Assembly: GCA_028692395.1 (NCBI GenBank)
Contig: JAQUXP010000003.1
Location: 78,882 to 142,881, forward strand
Origin: Lachnospiraceae bacterium
Lineage (GTDB): Bacteria; Bacillota; Clostridia; Lachnospirales; Lachnospiraceae
Length of the DNA stretch: 64,000 bases
Reading direction: 5' to 3'
Part shown: one piece after another, positions 28,511 to 38,941 of the stretch
Position numbering within the stretch: position 1 is the stretch's first letter
How the letters are laid out: each line of letters opens with the position of its first letter
Made by a program: the position numbers and the translations under genes
Notes under the pieces: model-generated
What the model was told of the DNA's origin: nothing
Seen by the model: only the letters and a program-made list of their open reading frames with translations
Databases searched by the model: none

Positions 28511-28948
28511 ATGTTAATGCCAAAGAGAGTAAAACGTCGTAAACAGTTCCGCGGATCCATGAAGGGAAAAGCATTAAGAGGAAATAAGATCAACTATGGT
28601 GATTTCGGCCTTGTTGCCACAGAGCCATGCTGGATCAAATCCAATCAGATTGAGGCAGCTCGTGTTGCTATGACCCGTTACATCAAACGTGGTGGTAAAG
28701 TTTGGATTAAAATCTTCCCAGATAAACCAGTAACAGCAAAACCAGCAGAAACTCGTATGGGTTCCGGTAAAGGATCTCTCGAATACTGGGTAGCAGTTGT
28801 AAAACCAGGTCGTGTTATGTTCGAAATCGCAGGCGTTTCCGAGGAAATCGCTCGTGAAGCATTACGTCTTGCTATGCATAAGTTACCATGTAAATGTAAA
28901 ATCGTTTCTCGTGCAGACTTAGAAGGCGGTGATAACAGTGAAAATTAA
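28511..28948 (+). CDS. rplP: 50S ribosomal protein L16
   Basis: 145 aa. [15 protein letters not shown] and [20 protein letters not shown] are classic L16 elements; the protein contacts A-site tRNA and is needed for late 50S assembly. Its last 11 bases overlap the rpmC reading frame. Confidence 0.98.
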   Translation: MLMPKRVKRRKQFRGSMKGKALRGNKINYGDFGLVATEPCWIKSNQIEAARVAMTRYIKRGGKVWIKIFPDKPVTAKPAETRMGSGKGSLEYWVAVVKPGRVMFEIAGVSEEIAREALRLAMHKLPCKCKIVSRADLEGGDNSEN

Positions 28949-29138
28949 TAAATATGTAGAAGATTTAAAAACAAAATCAGCTGCAGAATTAAATGATGAA
29001 TTAGTAGCTGCTAAAAAGGAACTCTTCAACCTGAGATTCCAGAATGCAACCAACCAGCTGGACAATACAAGCAGAATTAAAGATGTTCGTAAGAACATCG
29101 CTAGAATCCAGACTGTAATTGCTGAGAAGGCAAACTAA
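28938..29138 (+). CDS. rpmC: 50S ribosomal protein L29
   Basis: 66 aa of helical hairpin ([20 protein letters not shown] ... [12 protein letters not shown]). The GTG at 28938 is chosen as start because a GGCGGTGAT SD lies at the right distance; a GTG three codons upstream is the alternative. It overlaps rplP by 11 bp. L29 sits by the tunnel exit next to L23. Confidence 0.96.
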   Translation: MKINKYVEDLKTKSAAELNDELVAAKKELFNLRFQNATNQLDNTSRIKDVRKNIARIQTVIAEKAN

Positions 29139-29143
29139 GCATA

Positions 29144-29184
29144 TATTACACTTAGTGTGAGGTTCTTTCGAGCTTAGTGTAATA
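29144..29184 (+). promoter_or_regulatory. Hairpin in the rpmC-rpsQ gap
   Basis: A 12-bp stem with one mismatch (TATTACACTTAG with CTTAGTGTAATA) in the 100-bp gap between rpmC and rpsQ. There is no T-run. It is possibly an mRNA processing or regulatory site; its function is not clear. Confidence 0.4.
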
Positions 29185-29238
29185 CCCGTTCGATGAACGA
29201 AGTAAGAAGAACTTCTTTATGAAAGGAGAACAAGAACC

Positions 29239-29496
29239 GTGGAAGAAAGAAATCTTAGAAAAACACGTGTCGGTAAAGTTGTCAGCGATAAGATGGATAA
29301 AACAATCGTTGTAGCTATCGAAGACCATGTAAAACATCCCCTTTACAAGAAAATTGTAAAGAAGACATATAAACTGAAAGCACACGATGAGAACAACGAG
29401 TGCAAAATCGGTGATACCGTTAAGGTTATGGAGACCAGACCGCTCTCTAAAGACAAGAGATGGAGACTGGTTCAGATTGTAGAAAAAGCTAAATAA
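29239..29496 (+). CDS. rpsQ: 30S ribosomal protein S17
   Basis: 85 aa with the OB-fold S17 motifs [19 protein letters not shown] and [14 protein letters not shown]. It starts at GTG with AAAGGAG 10 bp upstream. S17 binds 16S helices 7 and 11 early in assembly. 13 bp before rplN. Confidence 0.97.
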   Translation: MEERNLRKTRVGKVVSDKMDKTIVVAIEDHVKHPLYKKIVKKTYKLKAHDENNECKIGDTVKVMETRPLSKDKRWRLVQIVEKAK

Positions 29497-29509
29497 GGAG
29501 GATACTAGC

Positions 29510-29878
29510 ATGATTCAGCAGGAAAGTAGATTGAAAGTCGCTGATAATACTGGTGCAAAGGAGATCCTCTGCATTCGCGTTATGGGCGGTTCAACAAGAA
29601 GATATGCGAGCATCGGCGATGTCATTGTTGCTACGGTCAAAGATGCAACACCAGGTGGTGTTGTAAAAAAAGGTGACGTTGTGAAAGCAGTCGTTGTCCG
29701 CAGTGTCAAGGGTGCTCGTCGTAAAGACGGCTCCTATATCAAATTTGATGAAAACGCAGCTGTTATCATCAAAGACGATAAGACTCCAAGAGGAACCCGT
29801 ATTTTTGGACCAGTAGCCAGAGAACTTCGTGAGAAACAGTTCATGAAGATCGTATCTTTGGCTCCGGAAGTATTATAG
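29510..29878 (+). CDS. rplN: 50S ribosomal protein L14
   Basis: 122 aa. [18 protein letters not shown] and [14 protein letters not shown] are invariant L14 regions. L14 forms an inter-subunit bridge with 16S rRNA. SD AAGGAGG; 10 bp before rplX. Confidence 0.98.
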   Translation: MIQQESRLKVADNTGAKEILCIRVMGGSTRRYASIGDVIVATVKDATPGGVVKKGDVVKAVVVRSVKGARRKDGSYIKFDENAAVIIKDDKTPRGTRIFGPVARELREKQFMKIVSLAPEVL

Positions 29879-29888
29879 GAGGTCAGTC

Positions 29889-30191
29889 ATGGCAGTAAAA
29901 ATTAAAAAAGGTGATACAGTTAAAGTAATCGCCGGTAAAGATAAAGACAAAGAAGGAAAAGTTCTTTCTGTTAGAGATGGCAAGGTTATCGTTGAGGGTG
30001 TCAACATGATAACAAAGCACAGCAAGCCTTCTGCTGCAAATCAGCAGGGCGGCATCGTTAACAAGGAAGCTGCAATGGATATCTCCAATGTTATGTACCT
30101 TCACAAAGGAAAAGCAACCAGAATTGGTTACAAGATGGACGGAGATAAAAAAGTTCGTGTTGCTAAGGCAACTGGCGAAGTTATTGATTAA
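29889..30191 (+). CDS. rplX: 50S ribosomal protein L24
   Basis: 100 aa with an N-terminal KOW motif ([20 protein letters not shown]) as in L24, an assembly initiator protein of the 50S subunit. SD AGGAGG. 22 bp before rplE. Confidence 0.97.
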   Translation: MAVKIKKGDTVKVIAGKDKDKEGKVLSVRDGKVIVEGVNMITKHSKPSAANQQGGIVNKEAAMDISNVMYLHKGKATRIGYKMDGDKKVRVAKATGEVID

Positions 30192-30213
30192 GAAAGAGAG
30201 GAGGCTCTAAACA

Positions 30214-30753
30214 GTGAGTAGATTAAAAGAAACTTACAAAAACGAAATCATCGATGCTATGATGAAAAAGTTTGAATACAGCAACATTATGGAAGTGCCA
30301 AAACTCGAGAAAATCGTAATCAATATGGGTGTTGGTGAAGCCAAAGAAAACGCTAAGGTTCTGGATGCAGCTGTAAGTGATCTGGAAGCAATTACAGGTC
30401 AGAAGGTTGTTCTTACAAAGGCTAAGAATTCAGTCGCTAACTTCAAAATCAGAGAAGGAATGCCGATTGGATGTAAAGTTACCTTAAGAGGCGAAAAGAT
30501 GTATGAGTTCGCAGATCGTCTCATCAATCTTGCCCTGCCACGTGTACGTGACTTCCGTGGCGTTAACCCGAACGCATTTGACGGCAGAGGAAACTACGCT
30601 CTTGGTATTAAAGAGCAGCTGATCTTCCCTGAGATCGAATATGATAAGGTTGACAAAGTTCGCGGTATGGATGTTATTTTCGTTACAACCGCTAAGACTG
30701 ATGAAGAAGCTCGTGAATTATTGACAATGTTCAATATGCCGTTCGCTAAGTAA
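30214..30753 (+). CDS. rplE: 50S ribosomal protein L5
   Basis: 179 aa. The P-site-contacting loop and the sequence [19 protein letters not shown] near residue 115 are characteristic. L5 binds 5S rRNA. It starts at GTG behind GAGGAGG. 14 bp before rpsN. Confidence 0.98.
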   Translation: MSRLKETYKNEIIDAMMKKFEYSNIMEVPKLEKIVINMGVGEAKENAKVLDAAVSDLEAITGQKVVLTKAKNSVANFKIREGMPIGCKVTLRGEKMYEFADRLINLALPRVRDFRGVNPNAFDGRGNYALGIKEQLIFPEIEYDKVDKVRGMDVIFVTTAKTDEEARELLTMFNMPFAK

Positions 30754-30767
30754 GGAGGAAGTTATTC

Positions 30768-30953
30768 ATGGCTAAGACAGCAATGAAAATTAAACAGCAG
30801 CGTGCTCCTAAGTTCTCTACCAGAGCATACAATCGCTGTAGAATCTGTGGTCGTCCACATGCATATTTAAGAAAATACGGAATTTGCAGAATCTGCTTCC
30901 GTGAGTTAGCATACAAAGGCCAGATTCCGGGCGTGAAAAAGGCCAGCTGGTAA
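30768..30953 (+). CDS. rpsN: 30S ribosomal protein S14, zinc type
   Basis: 61 aa, the short (type Z) form. Two CxxC pairs (CRIC around residue 24 and CRIC around 40) bind Zn, and the C-terminus [11 protein letters not shown] is diagnostic. SD AAGGAGG. Confidence 0.98.
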   Translation: MAKTAMKIKQQRAPKFSTRAYNRCRICGRPHAYLRKYGICRICFRELAYKGQIPGVKKASW

Positions 30954-30977
30954 GAAGAAGAAAGGAGGAAACAAACC

Positions 30978-31379
30978 ATGACTATGAGTGATCCAATCGC
31001 AGATATGCTTACAAGAATTCGTAACGCAAACACTGCTAAACATGATACAGTAGATGTTCCTTCATCCAAGATGAAGCTTGCAATCGCTGACATCCTTGTA
31101 AACGAAGGTTATGTTGCAAAATATGATCTGGTAGACGAAGGAAACTTCAAGACAATCCGCATCACCTTAAAATACGGTGCAGATAAAACTGAAAAAATTA
31201 TTACTGGTTTAAAGAGAATTTCCAAACCTGGTTTACGTATCTATGTAAACAAAGAGGAACTTCCAAGAGTTCTTGGAGGACTTGGAATTGCAATCCTTTC
31301 AACAAACCAGGGTGTTATTACAGACAAAGAGGCTCGTAAACTTCAGGTAGGTGGAGAAGTTCTCGCATTTGTTTGGTAG
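30978..31379 (+). CDS. rpsH: 30S ribosomal protein S8
   Basis: 133 aa. [16 protein letters not shown] at the N-terminus and [20 protein letters not shown] at the C-terminus match S8, which binds 16S helix 21 and in enterobacteria represses the spc operon. The ATG at 30978 follows AAAGGAGG; ATG two codons later is an alternative. A 129-bp gap with two hairpins follows. Confidence 0.97.
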   Translation: MTMSDPIADMLTRIRNANTAKHDTVDVPSSKMKLAIADILVNEGYVAKYDLVDEGNFKTIRITLKYGADKTEKIITGLKRISKPGLRIYVNKEELPRVLGGLGIAILSTNQGVITDKEARKLQVGGEVLAFVW

Positions 31380-31390
31380 AAAGCAGCTTA

Positions 31391-31478
31391 ACGAAACCAA
31401 GCCGTCAGGCACTGGTTGCGTTTCGTGCGATCAGGTAATAAAGCAACTGAAAACAGAAGGAGACAAAAGTGCTCCTTC
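31391..31478 (+). promoter_or_regulatory. Double hairpin in the rpsH-rplF gap
   Basis: Hairpin 1: ACGAAAC (31391-31397) with GTTTCGT (31420-31426) plus inner pairs. Hairpin 2: GAAGGAG (31456-31462) with CTCCTTC (31472-31478), which would hide an SD-like GGAG. Neither has a T-run. A translational or processing role is possible. Confidence 0.4.
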
Positions 31479-31508
31479 CGAAAATCTAAGTTATAGGAGG
31501 AATCAGGT

Positions 31509-32048
31509 ATGTCACGTATTGGAAGACTGCCAGTTGTTATTCCAGCAGGTGTAACTGTTGAGATTAAGGAAAACAACGATGTAATCGTAAAAGGCCCTAA
31601 GGGAACACTTGAGAAAGTGCTTCCGATTGAAATGGAAATTAAGCAGGAAGATGGTCACGTTATCGTAACAAGACCAAATGATTTAAAGAAAATGAAATCC
31701 TTACATGGTTTAACCAGAACACTGATCCACAACATGGTTGTTGGTGTCAGCGAAGGATATGAGAAAGCCCTTGAAGTTAACGGTGTTGGTTACAAAGCAG
31801 CAAAGCAGGGCAAGAAGCTTGTTTTATCTCTGGGATATTCTCATCCGGTAGAGATGGAAGATCCGGAAGGCCTGGAAGCAGTAGTTGAAGGAAACAAAAT
31901 CACAGTTAAGGGTATCAATAAAGAAAAAGTTGGCCAGTATGCGGCTGAGATCAGAGATAAGAGAAGACCGGAGCCTTACAAAGGTAAAGGTATTAAGTAT
32001 ATCGATGAAGTTATCAGACGTAAAGTCGGCAAGACTGGTAAGAAATAA
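31509..32048 (+). CDS. rplF: 50S ribosomal protein L6
   Basis: 179 aa. [15 protein letters not shown] start and the [17 protein letters not shown]-terminal motif are diagnostic. L6 lies near the GTPase-associated centre. SD TAGGAGG 10 bp upstream; 17 bp before rplR. Confidence 0.98.
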   Translation: MSRIGRLPVVIPAGVTVEIKENNDVIVKGPKGTLEKVLPIEMEIKQEDGHVIVTRPNDLKKMKSLHGLTRTLIHNMVVGVSEGYEKALEVNGVGYKAAKQGKKLVLSLGYSHPVEMEDPEGLEAVVEGNKITVKGINKEKVGQYAAEIRDKRRPEPYKGKGIKYIDEVIRRKVGKTGKK

Positions 32049-32065
32049 ATAAGGAGAGTGTGAAA

Positions 32066-32434
32066 ATGATTAATAAAGTATCTAGAGCGCAGGTTCGCCA
32101 GAAAAAGCATAAAAGAATGCGTAATCATATTGCAGGCACAGCAGCAAGACCACGTCTTTGTGTCTTCAGAAGCAATGATCATATGTACGCACAGATTATT
32201 GACGATACAGTTGGAAATACTTTAGTTTCAGCTTCTACTCTTCAGAAAGATGTAAAAGCAGAAATCGAAAAAACAAATGATGTGGCAGCAGCTGCATACC
32301 TTGGAACTGTAATTGGCAAAAAGGCAGTTGAAGCTGGAATCACAGAAGTAGTATTTGACCGTGGCGGATTTATCTACCAGGGAAAGATTCAGGCATTAGC
32401 AGACGCAGCTCGTGAAGCTGGTCTGAAATTCTAA
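32066..32434 (+). CDS. rplR: 50S ribosomal protein L18
   Basis: 122 aa. The [20 protein letters not shown] core is L18, the main 5S rRNA-binding protein with L5. The ATG at 32066 (AAGGAGAG SD) is preferred over an in-frame GTG two codons earlier. 20 bp before rpsE. Confidence 0.97.
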   Translation: MINKVSRAQVRQKKHKRMRNHIAGTAARPRLCVFRSNDHMYAQIIDDTVGNTLVSASTLQKDVKAEIEKTNDVAAAAYLGTVIGKKAVEAGITEVVFDRGGFIYQGKIQALADAAREAGLKF

Positions 32435-32454
32435 GAAAGGAAGGAGAAGAACAC

Positions 32455-32964
32455 ATGAGACATGATATCATTGATGCCAGCCAGTTAGAGCTGGAAGAAA
32501 AAGTAGTTTCCATCAAGCGAGTAACCAAAGTTGTTAAAGGTGGTCGTAACTTCCGTTTCGCTGCTTTAGTAGTAGTTGGAGATCATAACGGACATGTTGG
32601 AGCAGGACTTGGAAAAGCAACTGAAATTCCGGAAGCAATCCGCAAAGGAAAAGAAGACGCTATGAAGAAACTTGTTAATGTAGCAAGAGATGAGTATGAT
32701 AGTATTACACATGATTTGATCGGTAAATTCGGCAGCGCTGAAGTACTGTTGAAGAGAGCACCGGAAGGTACCGGAGTTATCGCAGGTGGCCCTGCTCGTG
32801 CCGTAATCGAGTTAGCCGGAATCAAAAATATCCGTACAAAGTCTTTAGGCTCAAACAACAAACAGAACGTAGTTCTCGCAACAATCAAAGGCTTAAGCTT
32901 GCTTAAGACACCGGAAGAGGTTGCTAAACTTCGTGGAAAATCTGTTGATGAGATTCTGGCTTAA
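32455..32964 (+). CDS. rpsE: 30S ribosomal protein S5
   Basis: 169 aa. The double-stranded-RNA-binding-like N-domain ([20 protein letters not shown]) and the C-terminal [14 protein letters not shown] are typical. S5 affects decoding fidelity and the mRNA entry site. SD AAGGAG; 13 bp before rpmD. Confidence 0.98.
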   Translation: MRHDIIDASQLELEEKVVSIKRVTKVVKGGRNFRFAALVVVGDHNGHVGAGLGKATEIPEAIRKGKEDAMKKLVNVARDEYDSITHDLIGKFGSAEVLLKRAPEGTGVIAGGPARAVIELAGIKNIRTKSLGSNNKQNVVLATIKGLSLLKTPEEVAKLRGKSVDEILA

Positions 32965-32977
32965 GGAGGATTGAAAA

Positions 32978-33160
32978 ATGGCAGACAAATTAAAGGTTAC
33001 ATTAGTAAAATCTACAATCGGTGCAATTCCGAAGCACAAAAAAACAGTTGAAGCTTTAGGCTTAAAGAAAGTGAATAAAACAGTTGAGCTTCCAGACAAC
33101 GACGCAGTTCGTGGTATGGTAAAACAGGTTTGTCACTTAGTTAAAGTAGAAGAAGCTTAA
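32978..33160 (+). CDS. rpmD: 50S ribosomal protein L30
   Basis: 60 aa, normal for bacterial L30. [20 protein letters not shown] and [16 protein letters not shown] match the family. SD AAGGAGG; 26 bp before rplO. Confidence 0.97.
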   Translation: MADKLKVTLVKSTIGAIPKHKKTVEALGLKKVNKTVELPDNDAVRGMVKQVCHLVKVEEA

Positions 33161-33186
33161 TATTAATTCAAAAAGGAGGTACCAGA

Positions 33187-33627
33187 ATGGACTTATCAAA
33201 TTTACAGCCTGCTGAGGGTTCAAGACAGAGTGACAACTTCCGTCGTGGACGTGGACATGGTTCAGGAAATGGTAAAACTGCTGGTAAGGGTCATAAGGGA
33301 CAGAAAGCTCGTTCCGGAGCACCAAGACCAGGATTTGAAGGCGGTCAGATGCCTTTATACAGACGTCTTCCTAAAAGAGGATTCAAGAACAGAAACTCTA
33401 AGGAAATCGTTGGAATCAATGTAAGTGTATTAGATAGATTTGAGGACGGCGCTGAAGTAACTGTAGCTACATTACTTGAGAGCGGAGCAATCACAAATCC
33501 TAAAGATGGCGTTAAGATTTTAGGAAATGGTGAAATTACTAAGAAACTTACAGTGAAAGTGGACGCATTCAGTGAGAGCGCAAAAGCAAAAATTGAAGCG
33601 GCAGGTGGAACAGCCGAGGTGATTTAA
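33187..33627 (+). CDS. rplO: 50S ribosomal protein L15
   Basis: 146 aa. Glycine/arginine-rich N-terminal arm ([20 protein letters not shown]) that threads into 23S rRNA, then [18 protein letters not shown]. Its stop codon shares one base with the secY start, coupling translation. Confidence 0.98.
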   Translation: MDLSNLQPAEGSRQSDNFRRGRGHGSGNGKTAGKGHKGQKARSGAPRPGFEGGQMPLYRRLPKRGFKNRNSKEIVGINVSVLDRFEDGAEVTVATLLESGAITNPKDGVKILGNGEITKKLTVKVDAFSESAKAKIEAAGGTAEVI

Positions 33628-34943
33628 TGTTTAAGACATTAAGAGATGCATTTAAAATCCAGGATGTACGCAGAAAGATTTTATATGTTCTTATGATGCT
33701 GGTGGTGATCCGTCTTGGATCACAGCTGCCAGTACCAGGTGTCAATACTGAATTCTTCGCAAACTATTTTCAAAACAACACCAATGATGCATTCAATTTT
33801 CTGAATGCATTCACTGGTGGTGGTTTTGACAGATTTTCTATTTTTGCACTCAGTATCACACCATACATTACATCATCCATTATTATTCAGCTTCTGACGA
33901 TTGCAATTCCAAAATTAGAGGAAATGCAGAAGGATGGAGAGGATGGTCGTAAAAAACTGACCGCAATTACACGTTATATGACAGTTGCTCTTGCATTATT
34001 CGAATCCATTGCCATGGCAGTAGGTTTTGGTAATCAGGGCCTGATCTCAGAGATGAATTTTGTTAATGTAGCTGTTGTTGTAGCTGCACTTACCGCCGGA
34101 TCCGCATTCCTGATGTGGGTTGGTGAGCAGATCAACGACAAGGGCGTTGGAAATGGTATTTCCATGGTTCTGCTGATTAACATTTTATCCCGTATTCCAG
34201 CCGATATGGTAACTCTCTATGAGAACTTCGTAAAGGGACAGACGGTTGCAAAGGGTGCTCTGCGTGGGTTGATCATCATTGCAATCATTCTTGCGGTAGT
34301 TGTTATCGTACTTATCTTAAACGGTGCGGAACGTCGTATTCCGGTTCAGTATTCAAAGAAAATGCAGGGAAGAAAGATGGTTGGCGGCAATTCCTCCAAC
34401 ATTCCGCTGAAGGTTAATACCGCTGGTGTTATTCCGATTATCTTTGCATCTTCCATCATGTCATTTCCAGGAATCATTGCTTCTTTTATGCAGAAGACAA
34501 ATGTAGGAGGCTGGGCTGGAAAAGTTCTTGCTGTCCTGAATTCTGGAAACTGGTTTGATAAATCTAATATGTTCAATTCTATTGGACTGATTCTGTATGT
34601 GGTTATGGTTATTTTCTTTGCTTATTTCTATACATCGATTACTTTCAATCCGTTGGAGGTTGCTGATAATATGAAAAAGCAGGGAGGATTCATCCCGGGA
34701 ATCAGACCTGGAAAAGCAACAGTAGATTACTTGAATTCCATATTGAATTATGTTATCTTTATAGGAGCTGCAGGACTTACAATTGTCGCAGTTATACCGT
34801 TTTTCTTTAACGGATGGTTCAGCGCAAATGTATCTTTCGGTGGTACATCCCTTATCATTATTGTATCTGTAATTCTTGAGACTCTCAAACAGATTGAGTC
34901 CATGATGCTGGTACGTAACTATAAAGGATTCCTGAACGAGTAA
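33627..34943 (+). CDS. secY: Preprotein translocase subunit SecY
   Basis: 438 aa, ten membrane helices, the channel of the SecYEG complex. The plug/helix 2 region (LNAFTGGGFDRFSIFALSIT), the conserved cytoplasmic loop QYSKKMQGRKM and the VADNMKKQGGFIPGIRPG loop are present. It starts by one-base overlap with rplO. Confidence 0.98.
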   Translation: MFKTLRDAFKIQDVRRKILYVLMMLVVIRLGSQLPVPGVNTEFFANYFQNNTNDAFNFLNAFTGGGFDRFSIFALSITPYITSSIIIQLLTIAIPKLEEMQKDGEDGRKKLTAITRYMTVALALFESIAMAVGFGNQGLISEMNFVNVAVVVAALTAGSAFLMWVGEQINDKGVGNGISMVLLINILSRIPADMVTLYENFVKGQTVAKGALRGLIIIAIILAVVVIVLILNGAERRIPVQYSKKMQGRKMVGGNSSNIPLKVNTAGVIPIIFASSIMSFPGIIASFMQKTNVGGWAGKVLAVLNSGNWFDKSNMFNSIGLILYVVMVIFFAYFYTSITFNPLEVADNMKKQGGFIPGIRPGKATVDYLNSILNYVIFIGAAGLTIVAVIPFFFNGWFSANVSFGGTSLIIIVSVILETLKQIESMMLVRNYKGFLNE

Positions 34944-34954
34944 TAACTGCTAGA

Positions 34955-34982
34955 AGGTTGTGGCGTGCATTTACGTCACAGC
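34955..34982 (+). promoter_or_regulatory. Hairpin between secY and adk
   Basis: A 10-bp stem with two G-U pairs (GGTTGTGGCG with CGTCACAGCC) in the 91-bp gap. The downstream bases are only mildly T-rich, so a weak terminator or mRNA stabiliser is possible. Confidence 0.35.
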
Positions 34983-35034
34983 CTTAAAGTGTTTACAGTG
35001 GTAACAAGAAATTTCAGAATAGGAGAAGGATATT

Positions 35035-35679
35035 ATGCGAGTAATTATGTTAGGGGCGCCTGGAGCAGGCAAAGGAACACAGGCTAAAAAAATTGCAGAT
35101 CAGTATCAGATTCCACACATTTCTACAGGGGATATTTTCCGTGCAAACATTAAAAACGGCACAGAATTAGGAAAAAAGGCAAAGTCCTATATGGACCAGG
35201 GACTTCTGGTTCCGGATGAGCTGACCTGCGATCTTGTGGTTGATCGGATCTCTCAGCCTGATGCTGCAAAGGGTTATGTACTGGATGGTTTTCCAAGAAC
35301 TATTCCGCAGGCAGAGGCACTTACGAATGCGCTTCTGGCAAGAGGGGAAAAGATTGATTATGCGGTAAATGTCGAAGTACCAGATGAGAATATCGTTTCC
35401 CGTATGTCAGGACGTCGTGCATGTCTGGCTTGTGGTGCAACTTATCACATTGTATACAATACACCTGTAAAAGAAGGAATCTGTGATGTATGCGGCAAAG
35501 AACTTGTTCTGCGGGATGATGACAAGCCGGAGACTGTAAAAAAACGTCTGGATGTATATCATGCACAGACTCAGCCGCTGATCGAGTATTATCAGAAAGC
35601 TGGTGTGTTGGCCGAGGTTGATGGAACACAGGATATTAATGTTGTGTTCGAAGACATCACGAAAATTTTAGGAGCTTAA
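35035..35679 (+). CDS. adk: Adenylate kinase, zinc-lid type
   Basis: 214 aa. It interconverts ATP + AMP and 2 ADP. P-loop [13 protein letters not shown] (residues 7-19), DGFPRT motif and the LID with CLAC ... CDVC, a four-Cys zinc site typical of Gram-positive adenylate kinases. SD AGGAGAAGG. 4 bp before map. Confidence 0.97.
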   Translation: MRVIMLGAPGAGKGTQAKKIADQYQIPHISTGDIFRANIKNGTELGKKAKSYMDQGLLVPDELTCDLVVDRISQPDAAKGYVLDGFPRTIPQAEALTNALLARGEKIDYAVNVEVPDENIVSRMSGRRACLACGATYHIVYNTPVKEGICDVCGKELVLRDDDKPETVKKRLDVYHAQTQPLIEYYQKAGVLAEVDGTQDINVVFEDITKILGA

Positions 35680-35683
35680 GAAT

Positions 35684-36439
35684 ATGTCTGTATCAATTAA
35701 AACTGCCAGAGAGATAGAACTCATGCGTCATGCAGGAAAATTACTCGAACAGGTTCATGATGAACTGAAAGCGATGATTCAGCCTGGTATCACCACATGG
35801 GACATTGACCATAAAGGGGAAGAGATTATCCGCAGCTTTGGCTGCGTACCGAATTTTCTGCATTATAACGGATATCCAGCATCTATTTGTGTATCTGTGA
35901 ACGATGAAATTGTTCATGGAATACCAAGTAAAAAACATTATCTGAAAGAGGGAGATATTGTCAGTCTGGATGCCGGTCTGATCTATCAGGGTTATCACTC
36001 GGATGCAGCACGTACTCATGCGGTAGGCGAGGTCAGCGAGGAAGCGAAGAAACTGATGAAGGTGACAGAGGAGTCCTTTTTTGAAGGAATCAAGTTCGCA
36101 AAGGCAGGTCACCATCTTCACGAAATATCAGCTGCAATCGGCAATTATGCGGAGAGCTTCGGATATGGAGTGGTAAGGGATTTGTGCGGACATGGAATTG
36201 GAACAAGTCTTCATGAGGATCCGCAGATTCCGAACTTTGCATGCAAAAGCAGAGGAATCCGTCTGCAGCCTGGTATGACGCTTGCCATCGAGCCTATGAT
36301 TAATAGTGGACGCCCGGATGTTGTATGGCTTGATGATGACTGGACAGTCGTTACAGAGGACGAAACACTTTCTTCTCATTATGAGAACACGGTGCTGATT
36401 ACAGAAGGTGAGCCGGAAATTCTCACACTTTCCCGTTAG
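35684..36439 (+). CDS. map: Methionine aminopeptidase, type I
   Basis: 251 aa. It removes the initiator Met after deformylation. The five metal ligands are visible: the Asp pair in SLDAGLIYQGYHSDAARTH, the His in GHGIGTSLHE, and Glu in LAIEPM and in HYENTV. SD GGAG overlaps the end of adk. 12 bp before the KOW gene. Confidence 0.97.
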   Translation: MSVSIKTAREIELMRHAGKLLEQVHDELKAMIQPGITTWDIDHKGEEIIRSFGCVPNFLHYNGYPASICVSVNDEIVHGIPSKKHYLKEGDIVSLDAGLIYQGYHSDAARTHAVGEVSEEAKKLMKVTEESFFEGIKFAKAGHHLHEISAAIGNYAESFGYGVVRDLCGHGIGTSLHEDPQIPNFACKSRGIRLQPGMTLAIEPMINSGRPDVVWLDDDWTVVTEDETLSSHYENTVLITEGEPEILTLSR

Positions 36440-36451
36440 AGGTAATATAAG

Positions 36452-36736
36452 ATGAGAGAGTTGAAGGCCGGAATGTTCGCCAGAAGTCTGGCGGGACATG
36501 ACAAAGGAAAGCTGTATATCGTAGTATCCGGGGATGATTCTTATGTTTATCTTACCGATGGAAGAATCCGCCCTCTGCAAAATCCGAAAAAAAAGAAACG
36601 AAAACATATTCAGCCTGATTTTCAGGACAGCGGATGCGGTCCTGAAGATTGGACTACATGTGATGAGACAGTAAATGCAAAAATTCAAAAAATAATTAAA
36701 ACCAAGGAGGTTATCAGATGTCAAAGGCAGATGTAA
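36452..36736 (+). CDS. KOW-domain RNA-binding protein
   Basis: 94 aa with an N-terminal KOW-like segment ([20 protein letters not shown]) and a basic linker KKKKRKH. Small L14e/KOW-type proteins in this position between map and infA are common in Clostridia; the exact role is unknown, but RNA or ribosome binding is likely. Its last 19 bases overlap the infA start, so the two are coupled. Confidence 0.85.
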   Translation: MRELKAGMFARSLAGHDKGKLYIVVSGDDSYVYLTDGRIRPLQNPKKKKRKHIQPDFQDSGCGPEDWTTCDETVNAKIQKIIKTKEVIRCQRQM

Positions 36737-36936
36737 TTGAAGTAGAGGGAACAGTGCTGGAGAAACTGCCAAACGCCATGTTCCGTGTGGAGCTGGAGAA
36801 TAAGCACGTAGTACTGGCACATATCAGCGGAAAGCTTCGCATGAATTTTATCCGCATCCTTCCAGGAGACAAGGTTACGATTGAGCTTTCTCCATACGAT
36901 CTTGACAAGGGACGTATTATCTGGAGAGATAAATAA
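36718..36936 (+). CDS. infA: Translation initiation factor IF-1
   Basis: 72 aa OB-fold protein, [20 protein letters not shown] through [20 protein letters not shown]-1 blocks the A site during initiation. AAGGAGG lies 8 bp upstream of the ATG. Confidence 0.98.
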   Translation: MSKADVIEVEGTVLEKLPNAMFRVELENKHVVLAHISGKLRMNFIRILPGDKVTIELSPYDLDKGRIIWRDK

Positions 36937-36944
36937 AAAAACAC

Positions 36945-36973
36945 TTGCAATGCTTGACTTATGATGATATACT
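36945..36973 (+). promoter_or_regulatory. Internal promoter for rpmJ and the alpha operon
   Basis: TTGCAA, 17-bp spacer, TATACT, just after infA. It allows separate expression of rpmJ-rpsM-rpsK-rpsD-rpoA-rplQ. Confidence 0.65.
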
Positions 36974-37074
36974 GTAAAGCGAACTTTTGCGCAGATAATT
37001 GGAATAACCCACCACAAAATATGTGTGAAAGTGAGAAACTCATTCGCTTTTATTATTAGGAAAGGAGGATTCAC

Positions 37075-37188
37075 ATGAAGGTAAGATCATCTGTTAAACC
37101 GATTTGCGAAAAATGCAAAGTTATCAAGAGAAAAGGCAGCATCAGAATCATTTGTGAGAATCCAAAACACAAACAGCGTCAGGGTTGA
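37075..37188 (+). CDS. rpmJ: 50S ribosomal protein L36, zinc type
   Basis: 37 aa: [20 protein letters not shown] ... [11 protein letters not shown]. The CxxC, C and H ligands of the zinc-containing form are all present. SD AAAGGAGG. It is short and easily missed, but unmistakable. Confidence 0.98.
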   Translation: MKVRSSVKPICEKCKVIKRKGSIRIICENPKHKQRQG

Positions 37189-37483
37189 TTAATCCGGACA
37201 ATTATTAAGTGCGGCTGCAGTATGAACCACCAGGGTGTGTTGTTCAACTGTTAATATTATAAAGTGAGAACCTGAGCTGATATGTTGCGATCAGCGTGTG
37301 GACATATGCTCCATCAAAAGGACCCTCCGGCGGGTGTACGCCGAGGCGTATCATCCCTTATAATATTGCTTAATACTCTTCCAGGTCATTATGGAGGAGA
37401 AAGGTCGTGCGTTACACGACTGGATACTCGTAAAAGTATCCCAATTAGGAAAATATTAAATTAGTAAATGGAGGAAAACGTAC
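37189..37483 (+). promoter_or_regulatory. Structured leader upstream of rpsM
   Basis: 295 bp with no gene. It contains several hairpins: GCTGAT/ATCAGC (37273-37292), CGGCG/CGCCG, GTCGTG-CGTTA-CACGAC (37403-37419) and GGATACT/AGTATCC (37422-37441). No T-run follows any of them, so it looks like a structured translational leader of the alpha operon and not an attenuator. S4 is the usual repressor of this operon in other bacteria; binding here is inference. Confidence 0.5.
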
Positions 37484-37852
37484 ATGGCTCGTATAGCTGG
37501 TGTAGATTTACCAAGAGACAAGCGCGTAGAGATCGGCCTTACCTATATCTACGGAATCGGCAGAACAAGTGCTGACAGAATTTTGAAGGAATCCGGTGTT
37601 GATCCGGACATCCGCTGCAGAGATCTGACTGATGATGATGTTAAGAAAATCAGTGCAGTAATCGATGACACACAGACTGTAGAGGGAGATCTTCGTAGAG
37701 AAATCGCTATGAACATCAAACGTCTTCAGGAGATTGGATGTTATCGTGGTATTCGTCATAGAAAAGGACTTCCGGTTCGTGGACAGAAAACTAAGACAAA
37801 CGCTAGAACACGTAAGGGCCCGAAGAGAACTGTTGCAAATAAGAAGAAATAA
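37484..37852 (+). CDS. rpsM: 30S ribosomal protein S13
   Basis: 122 aa. [20 protein letters not shown] at the start and [20 protein letters not shown] near the C-terminus are diagnostic. S13 contacts the P-site tRNA and L5. SD GGAGG about 9 bp upstream. Confidence 0.98.
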   Translation: MARIAGVDLPRDKRVEIGLTYIYGIGRTSADRILKESGVDPDIRCRDLTDDDVKKISAVIDDTQTVEGDLRREIAMNIKRLQEIGCYRGIRHRKGLPVRGQKTKTNARTRKGPKRTVANKKK

Positions 37853-37888
37853 TTTCAAATAGGAAGAAAGTGTAGGTTAGTTTTTATT

Positions 37889-38281
<393 letters not shown>

Positions 38282-38296
38282 TTAGGAGGTCGTAAG

Positions 38297-38890
38297 ATGG
38301 CAGTAAATAGAGTTCCGGTTCTCAAAAGATGCAGATCCCTTGGTCTGGATCCTGTATATTTAGGAATTGATAAAAAATCCACACGTCAGTTAAGACGTGC
38401 AAACAGAAAGATGTCCGAGTATGGACTTCAGTTAAGAGAAAAACAGAAAGCAAAATTCATCTATGGAGTTCTGGAAAAACCTTTCCGTAACTACTATAAG
38501 AAAGCAGACAAGATGCAGGGTCAGACTGGTGCAAACCTGATGACACTTCTTGAGCTTCGTCTTGACAATGTTATCTTCCGTATGGGACTTGCAAGAACAA
38601 GAAGAGAAGCAAGACAGATCGTTGATCACAAGCATGTATTAGTAAATGGCAAGCTTGTAAACATCCCATCTTATCTTGTAAAAGCTGGAGATGTAGTTGA
38701 AATCAAGGAAGAAAAGAAATCCGCTCAGAGATATAAAGACATTCTTGAGACAACAGGCGGACGCCTTACACCAGAATGGCTTGACGTAAATCAGGATGCT
38801 CTTCAGGGAACTGTAAAAGAGATTCCTTCCCGTGAAATCATCGATATCCCGGTAGATGAGATGCTTATCGTCGAGTTGTACTCCAAATAA
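38297..38890 (+). CDS. rpsD: 30S ribosomal protein S4
   Basis: 197 aa. Contains the S4 RNA-binding domain (LELRLDNVIFRMGLARTRRE ... VLVNGKLVNIPSYLV). The N-terminus lacks the four-Cys zinc finger found in some S4 proteins (C- form). It initiates 30S assembly and is a typical autorepressor. SD TTAGGAGG. Confidence 0.98.
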   Translation: MAVNRVPVLKRCRSLGLDPVYLGIDKKSTRQLRRANRKMSEYGLQLREKQKAKFIYGVLEKPFRNYYKKADKMQGQTGANLMTLLELRLDNVIFRMGLARTRREARQIVDHKHVLVNGKLVNIPSYLVKAGDVVEIKEEKKSAQRYKDILETTGGRLTPEWLDVNQDALQGTVKEIPSREIIDIPVDEMLIVELYSK

Positions 38891-38941
38891 TAAACAGAGT
38901 ACTAAGAACAAGCCAATCAACGTTAAAGGAGGGGCTTTCGA

